23,672 nt of DNA, taken from NCBI GenBank assembly GCA_002373995.1, contig DFLB01000032.1, forward strand, positions 43,365 to 67,036. Reading direction: 5' to 3'. This stretch comes from Bacteroidales bacterium UBA3630. Lineage in GTDB: Bacteria > Bacteroidota > Bacteroidia > Bacteroidales > P3. The position numbers and the translations under genes were made by a program. Positions 1 through 6,486 of the stretch are shown one piece after another; the stretch's first letter is position 1, and each line of letters begins with the position of its first letter. The notes beneath the pieces are model-generated. The model saw only the letters and a list, made by a program, of their open reading frames with translations. It made no database searches and was not told the origin of the DNA.

Positions 1-16
1 CTACTGAGCTACTGAG
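1..16. repeat. 8-bp tandem duplication at left edge
   Basis: CTACTGAG occurs twice in tandem at 1-8 and 9-16. The array starts at the window edge, so more copies may lie outside. It falls in the probable 5' leader of a leftward gene outside the window. Two copies could be chance. Confidence 0.45.
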
Positions 17-56
17 TCATCATTTTTTCAGGCCTTATACCCTTAAAATGAGCGTG

Positions 57-88
57 CAAAAGTACAACTTTTTTTGATATTGGCCAAA
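57..88 (-). promoter_or_regulatory. Bacteroidota-type promoter pointing left, out of the window
   Basis: On the minus strand a -33 TTTG (88-85) is followed after 20 bases by TACTTTTG (64-57). This matches the Bacteroidota sigma-70 pattern TTTG-N19-21-TAnnTTTG. Transcription would start near position 50 and run off the left edge. The leader inside the window holds only a tiny reading frame (MMTQ then stop, 23-9), so the gene served lies outside. Confidence 0.7.
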
Positions 89-177
89 TAATTTATGAGC
101 AAAGTCTTATGTCTGGCACGCATATTGCTGAGTACCAGTGCAAGAGGGTGGAGGTATTTTTTGATAAATCAAAGATG

Positions 178-987
178 TTATGGCACCTCGGGAGGCTCGT
201 TGAAGAGGTTGATGGGCGGTTTTGAGGGGGCGTTGGCGGGGTCGAGCGAGGTATCGTTATGGGGTGTGGCGGTATTGGCTTCGTTCGCAATCTCAACGAA
301 TTCTTTCCAGTTCTTGTTGAGCGGGATGTAGCGACCGCGATCTTCGTAGTGGTTGACGCGTCCGACGCCGATGTATGTGGAGTTTGATGCGCGTCCCTCC
401 TTATCGACCACAAAGCCGTAGAGGTGCACTTCCTCGCCGGCCCAGCTTTCTGGGAGCCTTGTTTTTACGGTTTTGGTGCGTCGCGCCACGGGCGCTGTCA
501 GCAGGCCCGCGTTGCGGCCGGGAGCGTAGATATATAGGTAGATTTTGTCTTCGGCAGAGGCACGGAAAGACATCATGTTTTTCTCGAAATCAACACATAC
601 CGTCTCGTTCTCTTCGAAGCGAGGCGCTTTGAAGTACACGTCGGACGCATGACCTTCGGCAATCTTCAACCGATCGTAGTCCACTTCAAGGATGCCATCG
701 GCAAGTTTGAAATGTTGTTTGTTCTTCAGGATGAAGTAGTTGCTTTCTGTCATTTGCTTTTCCTCGGCTTGTTGCCGGAGTCCCAAACGGAGGGCATCGG
801 TGGCTTTCGAGGCGAAGCGCACCATGCCTACAAACCAGTTCCGCTGCTGTTGTTGGCTTTCGGTGTTGGGGTAGTGGACTACAGGTTGGTAGGCTCGCAG
901 GCATGCTTTGCCCTTCCAGAGGTACCCCACGTTGTTTCCCACACGTCCGCGGAAAGTGGCTGCCGAGGTTGCTTGAAGTATTGCCAT
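178..987 (-). CDS. DUF6266 family protein
   Basis: This encodes a 269-residue protein of unknown function that I assign to DUF6266, a Bacteroidota family. The hallmark is the N-terminal block at residues 13-35 (GRVGNNVGYLWKGKACLR and on), resembling the family's GKVGNVVGYRWKGK-type start. The rest is beta-strand-like and ends in a Pro/Asn-rich tail (PANAPSKPPINLFNEPPEVP). There is no signal peptide or membrane segment, so a cytoplasmic location is likely. It starts at ATG 987 and stops with TAA at 178-180. No clear TAnnTTTG promoter lies upstream; the upstream spacer is the 740-base repeat region. It stands alone, and its weak 3' hairpin (160-173, stem TTTGAT/ATCAAA) is not convincing as a terminator. 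The family call rests on recalled motifs; function is unknown. Confidence 0.8.
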   Translation of the reverse strand: MAILQATSAATFRGRVGNNVGYLWKGKACLRAYQPVVHYPNTESQQQQRNWFVGMVRFASKATDALRLGLRQQAEEKQMTESNYFILKNKQHFKLADGILEVDYDRLKIAEGHASDVYFKAPRFEENETVCVDFEKNMMSFRASAEDKIYLYIYAPGRNAGLLTAPVARRTKTVKTRLPESWAGEEVHLYGFVVDKEGRASNSTYIGVGRVNHYEDRGRYIPLNKNWKEFVEIANEANTATPHNDTSLDPANAPSKPPINLFNEPPEVP

Positions 988-1159
988 GACGATAGTGTTT
1001 AGGTTGTTCTATGATGTTGTAACGCGGTTTTTAAACATTTATTTTATGGTTGGAATATTTTTAGGGGAAGATAAGGAGACAGGAAGAAGGTAGACGTATT
1101 AGAAAGTTGAAATATAAGGTGTTGAAAAGAGGTGTTTTTGGAAGAAAAAGGGAAGATGC
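988..1159. other. Spacer without gene, purine-rich
   Basis: This is the DUF6266-proximal part of the spacer. It is AT-rich to about 1060 and then purine-rich on the + strand up to the 11-bp array. I see no gene, no RNA gene and no convincing promoter on either strand. Confidence 0.6.
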
Positions 1160-1236
1160 ATGTAGAGGATGTGCTTAGGATATGCTTAGGATGAACTTAG
1201 GATATGCTAAGTATGTACTTAGGATGTGTCTAAGAT
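1160..1236 (+). repeat. 11-bp tandem array, seven units (consensus RTRCTTAGGAT)
   Basis: Head-to-tail 11-base units run without gaps. A degenerate unit at 1160-1170 is followed by GTGCTTAGGAT (1171), ATGCTTAGGAT (1182), GAACTTAGGAT (1193), ATGCTAAGTAT (1204), GTACTTAGGAT (1215) and GTGTCTAAGAT (1226). The same unit recurs at 9228-9271 in the same orientation. The period is about one helical turn. There are no spacers between units, so it is not a CRISPR. Function is unknown. Confidence 0.9.
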
Positions 1237-1377
1237 GGGTGGTAAAAACGATGGGGGCCGACCGTAAAAGATGGTCGGAGATGGAGAGTGGCAAATTCTC
1301 GGGGGAAAAGATGATGGGGGCTGTGGCCTGCCTGTGGCGGGTCAGGGATGGAAGAAACGGGCTGGAATGGATAAGGG

Positions 1378-1560
1378 GAGGGGAATGGGAGGGATGGATG
1401 GGGGTGGGGGGAGGTGGGAGGGGACGGGAGGCGGGAAGGGATGTGCGGGGAGGGGCCAGGATGGCTTAGGGTGGGGTGAGAGGGATGGATGGGGTGGGAG
1501 TGGGCGGGGGGGGGCTGGATGGGCAGGGAAAGGATAGGATGCAGGACGGGGGTGGGAGGC
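1378..1560 (+). repeat. G-rich, C-poor low-complexity tract with G-quadruplex potential
   Basis: The + strand is dominated by runs of three to nine G (the longest, G9, at 1506-1514), mixed with GGGATGGATGGGG-like words. Many GGG runs lie within seven bases of each other, which fits the G-quadruplex pattern. A diverged copy of the 11-bp unit (GGCTTAGGGTG) lies inside near 1463. Open frames across this tract are products of low complexity, not genes. Confidence 0.8.
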
Positions 1561-1594
1561 AGGAAAGACGGGAGGGGAGGCAGGAAAGACGGGA
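1554..1594 (+). repeat. 21-bp direct duplication
   Basis: GGGAGGCAGGAAAGACGGGA is found at 1554-1573 and again at 1575-1594, giving a perfect tandem duplication with a 21-base period. It joins the G-run tract to the 9-bp minisatellite and suggests expansion by replication slippage. Confidence 0.85.
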
Positions 1595-1727
1595 AGGGAT
1601 GGAGGGAATTGGAGGGGATGGAGGGGATGGAGGGAATTGGAGGGGATGGAGGGATGGAGGGAATGGAGGGGATGGAGGGAATGGAGGGGATGGAGTGGTG
1701 GAGGAAATGGAGGGGGATGGGTGGGGG
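1591..1727 (-). terminator. Candidate Rho-dependent termination region (C-rich, G-free transcript)
   Basis: RNA from the U32 gene running leftward past its stop would carry CCCCAYTCC-like blocks, with YC dinucleotides every 9-10 nt and no G over the whole stretch. A long C-rich, G-poor stretch is the known signature of a Rho utilisation site, and the G-rich template strand could also slow polymerase by folding. No hairpin with a T-run is present here. The role is inferred from composition alone. Confidence 0.4.
1601..1718 (+). repeat. 9-10-bp minisatellite, 13 units (GGAGGGRAT)
   Basis: Thirteen near-perfect units of 8-10 bases follow one another: GGAGGGAATT, GGAGGGGAT, GGAGGGGAT, GGAGGGAATT, and so on. 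The last units decay to GGAGTGGT, GGAGGAAAT and GGAGGGGGAT. The array ends 9 bases before the stop codon of the U32 gene. No C occurs on the + strand between 1591 and 1732, an extreme strand asymmetry. Confidence 0.92.
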
Positions 1728-3551
1728 TTAGGCTTTGTAGATGCGCATGAGGCATTGGGAGCAGTCGAATTCGAGGCGGAACAGCTGGCCGTTGTTGCGC
1801 AGGAGCAGCCTGTCGGAGGGTTGCAGTGGCACTTGCGGACGGCTTTGGCTCTTGCCTTGCAGACAGCAGCCGAGTTCGTAGCGGATGCAGTATTTGGTGG
1901 TCATCAGCGCGTGGTTGTTGTAGTCGTGGGTTTGCTCGAGGCCGCGTTCGATGGATTGCACCCCATGCCGGCGGTAGAAGGTCTCGGATTTTTGGTTGAC
2001 GATGTTGGCGCGGTAGTCGAGGGTTGTTTCCGGGTAGGGGAGGAGTTGGTCATGCCGTGGGCAGTCGGCGGGGTGGAAGTGAGCGATGCGTTTGGCTTGC
2101 AGATGCGCGATGGCTGTTCGGCGCAGCTGGTTGAGGATGGCGGCGGGGAGGAAGTAGCGACCTTCGGTGGCGTCGGTGACGGTGAGAGCCGAGAAGGGTG
2201 TGTCGCCGAGTTTTGCCAGTTGTCGGACGATGGTGTTAGAGGTGTGGGTGGGTTTGTCGGAGACGATGTGTTCAGCGTCGATGCTTTGAGATACGCTGAT
2301 GCCGTCTTCGTCGGTGAGGTCGAGACAGAAGCCCTGTTTGGTGGCGCAGAAGAGCAATCGGAGTCCGATTTTGCGTTCGGCGCTGCGATTCTGGAGCTGT
2401 TTCTCAAACTGTTGGTCGTTGTTGCGCCACAGGGAGTCGCCTATTTTGATGTCGGGCATGCGGTTTGGGGTCAGCGTGCGTCCTTGAACGGCGTTGACGA
2501 GGAAGCCCTGTAGCCGTCCATTGGCGTCGAAGAAGCAGAGTCCGTCGCCGTTGGAAAACTCCTCGTTGCCGCTGACAGCCAGGGTGTAGCGGCCTACGGT
2601 GGATACCTTTCCCACCTGTTTTCCAAGCGATTTCTGTGTTTCGAGTGAGGCCATGGGGTGACGTTGGGTCAGGAAATAGTCGGTGTAGCCGCGGTTGAAG
2701 GTTTTATCGACATCGGGAGTGAAGAGGAAGGTGCATTTGCCTGACGAGGCAGGCTTGCGGCCGTCATTCATCATGCTGTCAAGCAGTTGCCTGTAATATG
2801 CTGTGATGTTCTTCACATAGCTGAGGTCCTTCAGGCGCCCTTCTATTTTGAATGATGAAATGCCGGCACATATCATGGAATCAATGTGTTGTGAGGCGTT
2901 GAAGTCTTTGAGGGAGAGTAGGTGTTTTTCTTTTATCAGCAGGCGGCCGTCGGAGGTGACGAGGTCGTAGGAGCTGCGGCAAGGCTGCGAGCAGCATCCG
3001 CGATTGCCGCTACGGTCGTTAAGATATTGGCTCATATAGCATTGGCCGCTGTAGCTGACGCAGAGGGCGCCGTGGATGAAGGCTTCCAAGTCGACGGTCG
3101 TGTTGCGGCGTATATCCTGCATCTGATCGAGAGAAGTCTCGCGTGCCAGGATGATGCGCTTAAATCCGGCTGATTCCAAGAACTTTATTCGTTCTATGGA
3201 GGCGTTGTGGCACTGGGTGCTGGCGTGTAGTTCGATGGGAGGCAGGTCGCATTCGAGCAGGCCAAGATCCTGGACAATCAAGGCGTCGACCCCCATGTTG
3301 TACAGGTTGCGAATCATGCGGACGGCGGGTTCCAACTCGTCGTCGAAAAGCAGCGTGTTGACGGCTGCAAAAACCTTGCTACCATACAGATGAGCATAAT
3401 TGACGAGCGTTTCGACATCGGAGAGGCTGTTGGTAGCTGCAGCGCGAGCTCCGAAAGCCGGTGCCCCGATGTAGAGGGCGTCGGCGCCGTGGTTGATGGC
3501 TTCGCGCCCGAATTCCAGGTTTTTGGCCGGAGAGAGGAGTTCCAGTTTCAT
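1728..3551 (-). CDS. U32 family protein (RlhA/UbiU-like, probable Fe-S protein)
   Basis: This 607-residue member of the 'peptidase U32' family is probably not a true protease. Characterised relatives are RlhA (23S rRNA C2501 hydroxylation) and UbiU/UbiV (oxygen-independent ubiquinone hydroxylation), which carry a 4Fe-4S cluster. The N-terminus MKLELLSPAKNLE opens the U32 barrel, and the signature EAFIHGALCVSYSGQCYMS lies at residues 157-174. Cys164, Cys171, Cys186/187 and Cys228 are candidate cluster ligands, spaced much as in UbiU. The length is close to RlhA (about 650), with an extra C-terminal domain after about residue 400. I chose ATG 3551 because it gives the family start; an upstream in-frame extension of 32 residues is not conserved-looking. 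The gene stops at TAA 1728-1730, beside the G-rich minisatellite, and diverges from smpB with 128 bases between them. An RlhA-like RNA role is more likely than ubiquinone work, since Bacteroidales use menaquinone. Confidence 0.85.
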   Translation of the reverse strand: MKLELLSPAKNLEFGREAINHGADALYIGAPAFGARAAATNSLSDVETLVNYAHLYGSKVFAAVNTLLFDDELEPAVRMIRNLYNMGVDALIVQDLGLLECDLPPIELHASTQCHNASIERIKFLESAGFKRIILARETSLDQMQDIRRNTTVDLEAFIHGALCVSYSGQCYMSQYLNDRSGNRGCCSQPCRSSYDLVTSDGRLLIKEKHLLSLKDFNASQHIDSMICAGISSFKIEGRLKDLSYVKNITAYYRQLLDSMMNDGRKPASSGKCTFLFTPDVDKTFNRGYTDYFLTQRHPMASLETQKSLGKQVGKVSTVGRYTLAVSGNEEFSNGDGLCFFDANGRLQGFLVNAVQGRTLTPNRMPDIKIGDSLWRNNDQQFEKQLQNRSAERKIGLRLLFCATKQGFCLDLTDEDGISVSQSIDAEHIVSDKPTHTSNTIVRQLAKLGDTPFSALTVTDATEGRYFLPAAILNQLRRTAIAHLQAKRIAHFHPADCPRHDQLLPYPETTLDYRANIVNQKSETFYRRHGVQSIERGLEQTHDYNNHALMTTKYCIRYELGCCLQGKSQSRPQVPLQPSDRLLLRNNGQLFRLEFDCSQCLMRIYKA

Positions 3552-3679
3552 AATATGAATAAGATAACGAGAAAGGTGTGCATTTATTGTAGCGCTATGC
3601 GGCTGCCGGATTTCCATTTTTCGACGAGAATACCGAGGGGGTGACACAATTTTTCAGAGCAAAGTGCGTTTCTTCCGTT

Positions 3680-4132
3680 ATGGAAGAAAAAAATCTCATT
3701 GAGATAAAGAACAAGCGCGCTGCCTACGAATACTTCCTGCTGGACGAGTACACGGCGGGGCTGGTGCTGATGGGTAGCGAGATAAAGAGCATTCGCGAAG
3801 GCAAGGCCAACCTGAGTGATGCGTGGTGTACTTTTGTTGGCAATGAATTGTTTGTCAGAGATATGCACATCTCGGAGTACAAGTTTGGTTCCTACTGGGG
3901 GCATCAAGCCAAACGCGACCGGAAACTGTTGCTCAACCGCCGCGAGTTGCGTAAGTTGCAGAATAAAATCAAGGAACGCGGATACACCATTGTGCCCGAG
4001 TTGCTCTTTGTCAATCCGCAGGGTTATGCCAAACTCACCATTGCCCTGGCCAAGGGCAAGCACCACTACGACAAACGCGAAAGCATCAAGGCCAAAGACT
4101 CGCGTCGCGATATGGAAAGGGAACTGGCATGA
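3680..4132 (+). CDS. smpB: SsrA-binding protein SmpB
   Basis: SmpB binds tmRNA (SsrA) and escorts it to stalled ribosomes for trans-translation. The protein is 150 residues, the family's usual length. The N-terminal barrel carries NKRAAYEYFLLDEYTAGLVL and the diagnostic GSEIKSIREGKANL; the C-terminal tail has KHHYDKRESIKAKDSRRD, the basic tail that enters the mRNA channel. I place the start at ATG 3680, giving MEEKNLIEIKNKRA, as in homologues; an upstream frame from 3641 begins with a non-ATG codon and adds 13 atypical residues. There is no Shine-Dalgarno, normal for this phylum. Its TGA overlaps the ATG of the aspartate kinase by 4 nt (ATGA at 4129), so translation is likely coupled. No tmRNA gene is visible in the window. 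Confidence 0.97.
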   Translation: MEEKNLIEIKNKRAAYEYFLLDEYTAGLVLMGSEIKSIREGKANLSDAWCTFVGNELFVRDMHISEYKFGSYWGHQAKRDRKLLLNRRELRKLQNKIKERGYTIVPELLFVNPQGYAKLTIALAKGKHHYDKRESIKAKDSRRDMERELA

Positions 4133-5403
4133 AAGTATTCAAATTTGGAGGCGCATCGGTGAATAGCGCCGAAGCCGTGCGCAACATGGCGCGGATAGTG
4201 CAGCATCACTTGGCTGGCGAGCCGTTGGCTGTGGTGGTTTCTGCCATGGGCAAGACGACAAACGACCTTGAGGCGCTGGCGCGTCAAGATTACGGGTCGG
4301 AGCAGTGGGGTGCGTTCTACGACAAGATTGAACAGTACCATCGCGGCATTGCTTGCGAGTTGCTGCCCGGTGGCGAAGAGGTTCAGCAGCGGATTGGCAA
4401 CCTGCTGGCACACCTTGCCGACCTTTGCCGCACACGCTCGTCGCGTCATGAGGACGATGCACAATTCAGTGCCAGCATTGTGGTGCACGGAGAGATACTC
4501 TCCACCAACATCATTCATGCATACCTGAGTTCCCTCGGTATACGCTGCCGGCTGACAAACGCTCTTGAGTACATCCAGACCCAGGCTGGCTCGTACAGCG
4601 ATGCGAGGGTCGATTGGCAGCGGACGCTGGTGGCTGTCAGGCATATGTGGAATGAGGGGAAGGATTGCGATGTAGTGCTGGCACAAGGTTTTATAGCCAG
4701 TCCTGACGGTGGAGTTCATCCCTGCACGCTGGGACGGGAGGGATCAGACTACACGGCCTCCATACTTGCCTACTGCCTTGACGCCGAGAGCGTCACCATT
4801 TGGAAAGACGTTCCGGGATTTCTCAATGCCGACCCGAAATACTTCCCTGATACAATCAAGATAGAGCAAATACCATACAATGAGGCTATTGAGTTGGCTT
4901 ACTATGGGGCCTCCGTTATCCACCCCAAGACAGTGAAACCCATCCAGAACAAGGGTATACCGCTCTATATTCGGTCGTTCATCACCCCTGAAGGAGAGGG
5001 TTCATCGGTGGGTAACTACCATACTATCAAGCCAGAGACACCTCTTTATATCTTCCGCAACAACCAAATACTACTCTCCATCCTGCCGCGCGACTTCTCC
5101 TTTATCGCCGAGGATAACCTGGAGTACATTTTTGGGCGGCTTAACGCGCTTGGTATCAGGGTTAATCTGATGCAGAACTCGGCTCTGAGCTTTTCGATCT
5201 GCGTGGACCACGACGAGCAGCGCATCGCCCAACTGATGGAAGACCTTAGCTCCAGGTTCCAAGTGCGTTACAACGACAATCTGCAGCTTGTCACCATTCG
5301 CTACTATACGCAGACGGTTATAGACAGCATTGTGGCCGGGCGCAAAGTGCTCCTCGAACAGCGCAGCCGCTCGACAGAACAGATTGTAGTACAGCGGAAT
5401 TAG
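4129..5403 (+). CDS. lysC: Aspartate kinase (monofunctional)
   Basis: This enzyme phosphorylates L-aspartate to aspartyl-4-phosphate, the first step to lysine, threonine, methionine and diaminopimelate. It is 424 residues, a little shorter than E. coli LysC (449). Visible marks are the kinase start KVFKFGGASV (residues 2-11), VVVSAMGKTTNDLE, and the catalytic/aspartate block GREGSDYTASILA. WKDVPGFLNADPK and ASVIHPKTVKPIQ follow in the amino-acid kinase fold. About residues 305-424 look like the paired ACT regulatory domains, so feedback inhibition by an end product is likely, though which one cannot be read from sequence. No homoserine dehydrogenase domain is fused. The start overlaps the smpB stop by 4 nt. 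The TAG stop (5401-5403) shares bases with the aroB stop on the other strand. The function is secure; the symbol is by analogy. Confidence 0.93.
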   Translation: MKVFKFGGASVNSAEAVRNMARIVQHHLAGEPLAVVVSAMGKTTNDLEALARQDYGSEQWGAFYDKIEQYHRGIACELLPGGEEVQQRIGNLLAHLADLCRTRSSRHEDDAQFSASIVVHGEILSTNIIHAYLSSLGIRCRLTNALEYIQTQAGSYSDARVDWQRTLVAVRHMWNEGKDCDVVLAQGFIASPDGGVHPCTLGREGSDYTASILAYCLDAESVTIWKDVPGFLNADPKYFPDTIKIEQIPYNEAIELAYYGASVIHPKTVKPIQNKGIPLYIRSFITPEGEGSSVGNYHTIKPETPLYIFRNNQILLSILPRDFSFIAEDNLEYIFGRLNALGIRVNLMQNSALSFSICVDHDEQRIAQLMEDLSSRFQVRYNDNLQLVTIRYYTQTVIDSIVAGRKVLLEQRSRSTEQIVVQRN

Positions 5404-6419
5404 CGGGTGAGATGCAGGAATGCGTCGCGGACCTCGTTGTCAGAGACAGAGACATCGATTACGGGTACGCCAAGCTCTTGCAGCAACACGCATCGCAATT
5501 CGCCGTCGGCGTTCTTTTTGTCCTGGTGCATCAAAGAGAGCAACTGCTCAATGTCGCGGAGCGAATAGCGGGAGAGTTGTATCCGCTGATTGATCCAGTT
5601 GCGGTAGCGCTGGTATTCCTGTTCCGGGAACCCGAGTTTGTGTACTGACAGGTACAATGCCACGCTCATGCCCGCACCGACAGCCAAGCCATGCGGCAGG
5701 GAGGAATAGACCTCGAGGGCATGGCCGAAAGTATGGCCAAAGTTGAGTATTCGCCTGATAGTATGGTCGTAAGGGTCGAACCTGACAATTCTGGACTTAA
5801 TGCGTGCCACTTTCACAATCTGCTCCTTGTTCAGATTGGAAAGCAGCAGCATTTGGGAATACAGCTCGGCATCTGTCACCGCTGCGGTCTTCAGCATCTC
5901 AATCTGTCCGCACAGAAGCTCACTGGGAGGGAGCGTGTCTAAAAACGCTGGTTCTATGACCGTTATGGCAGAAGGGTGGAAGAGCCCGATGCTGTTCTTC
6001 ACGCCGCCGAAATCGATGGCTGTCTTGCCGCCAATGGCAGCATCAGTCATAGCCAGCAAGGTGGTGGGGATGTTGATGTGGCGGATGCCGCGTTTGTATG
6101 CGGCTGCCACAAAGCCTCCCAGGTCGCAGACAGAACCGCCGCCGAGGTTGACAATCACCGACTGGCGGTCGGCGGCGCCATCAAGCAGAGACTGCCACAC
6201 CTGCGCCGCCACCTCAATACTCTTGCACTCCTCGCCGGCCGGCACCTCGATAAACTCGGCCTCCTGCAGTGCTTCCACGTTTGATACCAAGAGCGGCAGA
6301 CAGTGCTGGAAAGAGTTTTCGTCCAGCAGGACTGTGTACCGGGTGCGGCGCCAGTTGTCTGTCGCAAGTTCGCGGTTCAGCGACCGCAGGCCTCCATAGA
6401 GAATTTTGCCCTGTTTCAT
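5400..6419 (-). CDS. aroB: 3-dehydroquinate synthase
   Basis: AroB converts DAHP to 3-dehydroquinate, the second step of the shikimate pathway, using NAD and a divalent metal. The protein is 339 residues, at the short end for the family (about 340-360). Visible are the NAD-binding GGGSVCDLGGFVAAAYKRGI, then IPTTLLAMTDAAIGGKTAID and GVKNSIGLFHPS. The metal-binding residues lie in QIEMLKTAAV (Glu) and RRILNFGHTFGHALE (two His). The start is ATG 6419 (MKQGKILYG); an in-frame GTG at 6434 would add five residues (MRYSI) and is less likely. The TAA stop lies at 5402-5400, overlapping the aspartate kinase TAG, so the two convergent genes have no room for a terminator between them. It is divergent from the Y-family polymerase with 67 bases between. 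Confidence 0.95.
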   Translation of the reverse strand: MKQGKILYGGLRSLNRELATDNWRRTRYTVLLDENSFQHCLPLLVSNVEALQEAEFIEVPAGEECKSIEVAAQVWQSLLDGAADRQSVIVNLGGGSVCDLGGFVAAAYKRGIRHINIPTTLLAMTDAAIGGKTAIDFGGVKNSIGLFHPSAITVIEPAFLDTLPPSELLCGQIEMLKTAAVTDAELYSQMLLLSNLNKEQIVKVARIKSRIVRFDPYDHTIRRILNFGHTFGHALEVYSSLPHGLAVGAGMSVALYLSVHKLGFPEQEYQRYRNWINQRIQLSRYSLRDIEQLLSLMHQDKKNADGELRCVLLQELGVPVIDVSVSDNEVRDAFLHLTR

Positions 6420-6425
6420 AATGGA

Positions 6426-6477
6426 ATAACGCACATCCCAATAAAATATTGCAATAAAACGAGCCGTTTTGCGTTAT
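6426..6477. promoter_or_regulatory. Nested inverted repeats between aroB and the polymerase gene
   Basis: Two perfect inverted repeats lie in the 67-base divergent spacer. The outer pair is ATAACGC (6426-6432) with GCGTTAT (6471-6477). The inner pair is AAAACG (6456-6461) with CGTTTT (6465-6470) around AGC. The inner repeat ends 16 bases before the polymerase ATG. This arrangement could be an operator for a damage-inducible gene. I see no good TAnnTTTG promoter on either strand here. Confidence 0.35.
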
Positions 6478-6486
6478 CAAAAAGTC

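Noticed and set aside
160..173. Intrinsic terminator for the DUF6266 gene
   Set aside because: The stem is only six AT-rich pairs with a two-base loop, too weak to call.
1160..1718. Possible CRISPR array
   Set aside because: The repeats are 9-11 bases and adjoin each other without unique spacers, and no cas gene is present.
988..1727. Possible insertion sequence or small mobile element in the 740-base spacer
   Set aside because: No transposase fragment, terminal inverted repeat or target duplication is visible; the tandem repeats account for most of the sequence.
1476..2513. 345-codon open frame on the + strand opposite the U32 gene
   Set aside because: Its first part is the G-rich minisatellite and the rest mirrors the U32 coding sequence. 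The U32 protein has clear family motifs; this frame has none.
3552..3679. Promoters in the divergent U32/smpB spacer
   Set aside because: A TAGCGCTA palindrome (3590-3597) is present, but no TTTG/TAnnTTTG pair fits either gene, so no promoter is called.
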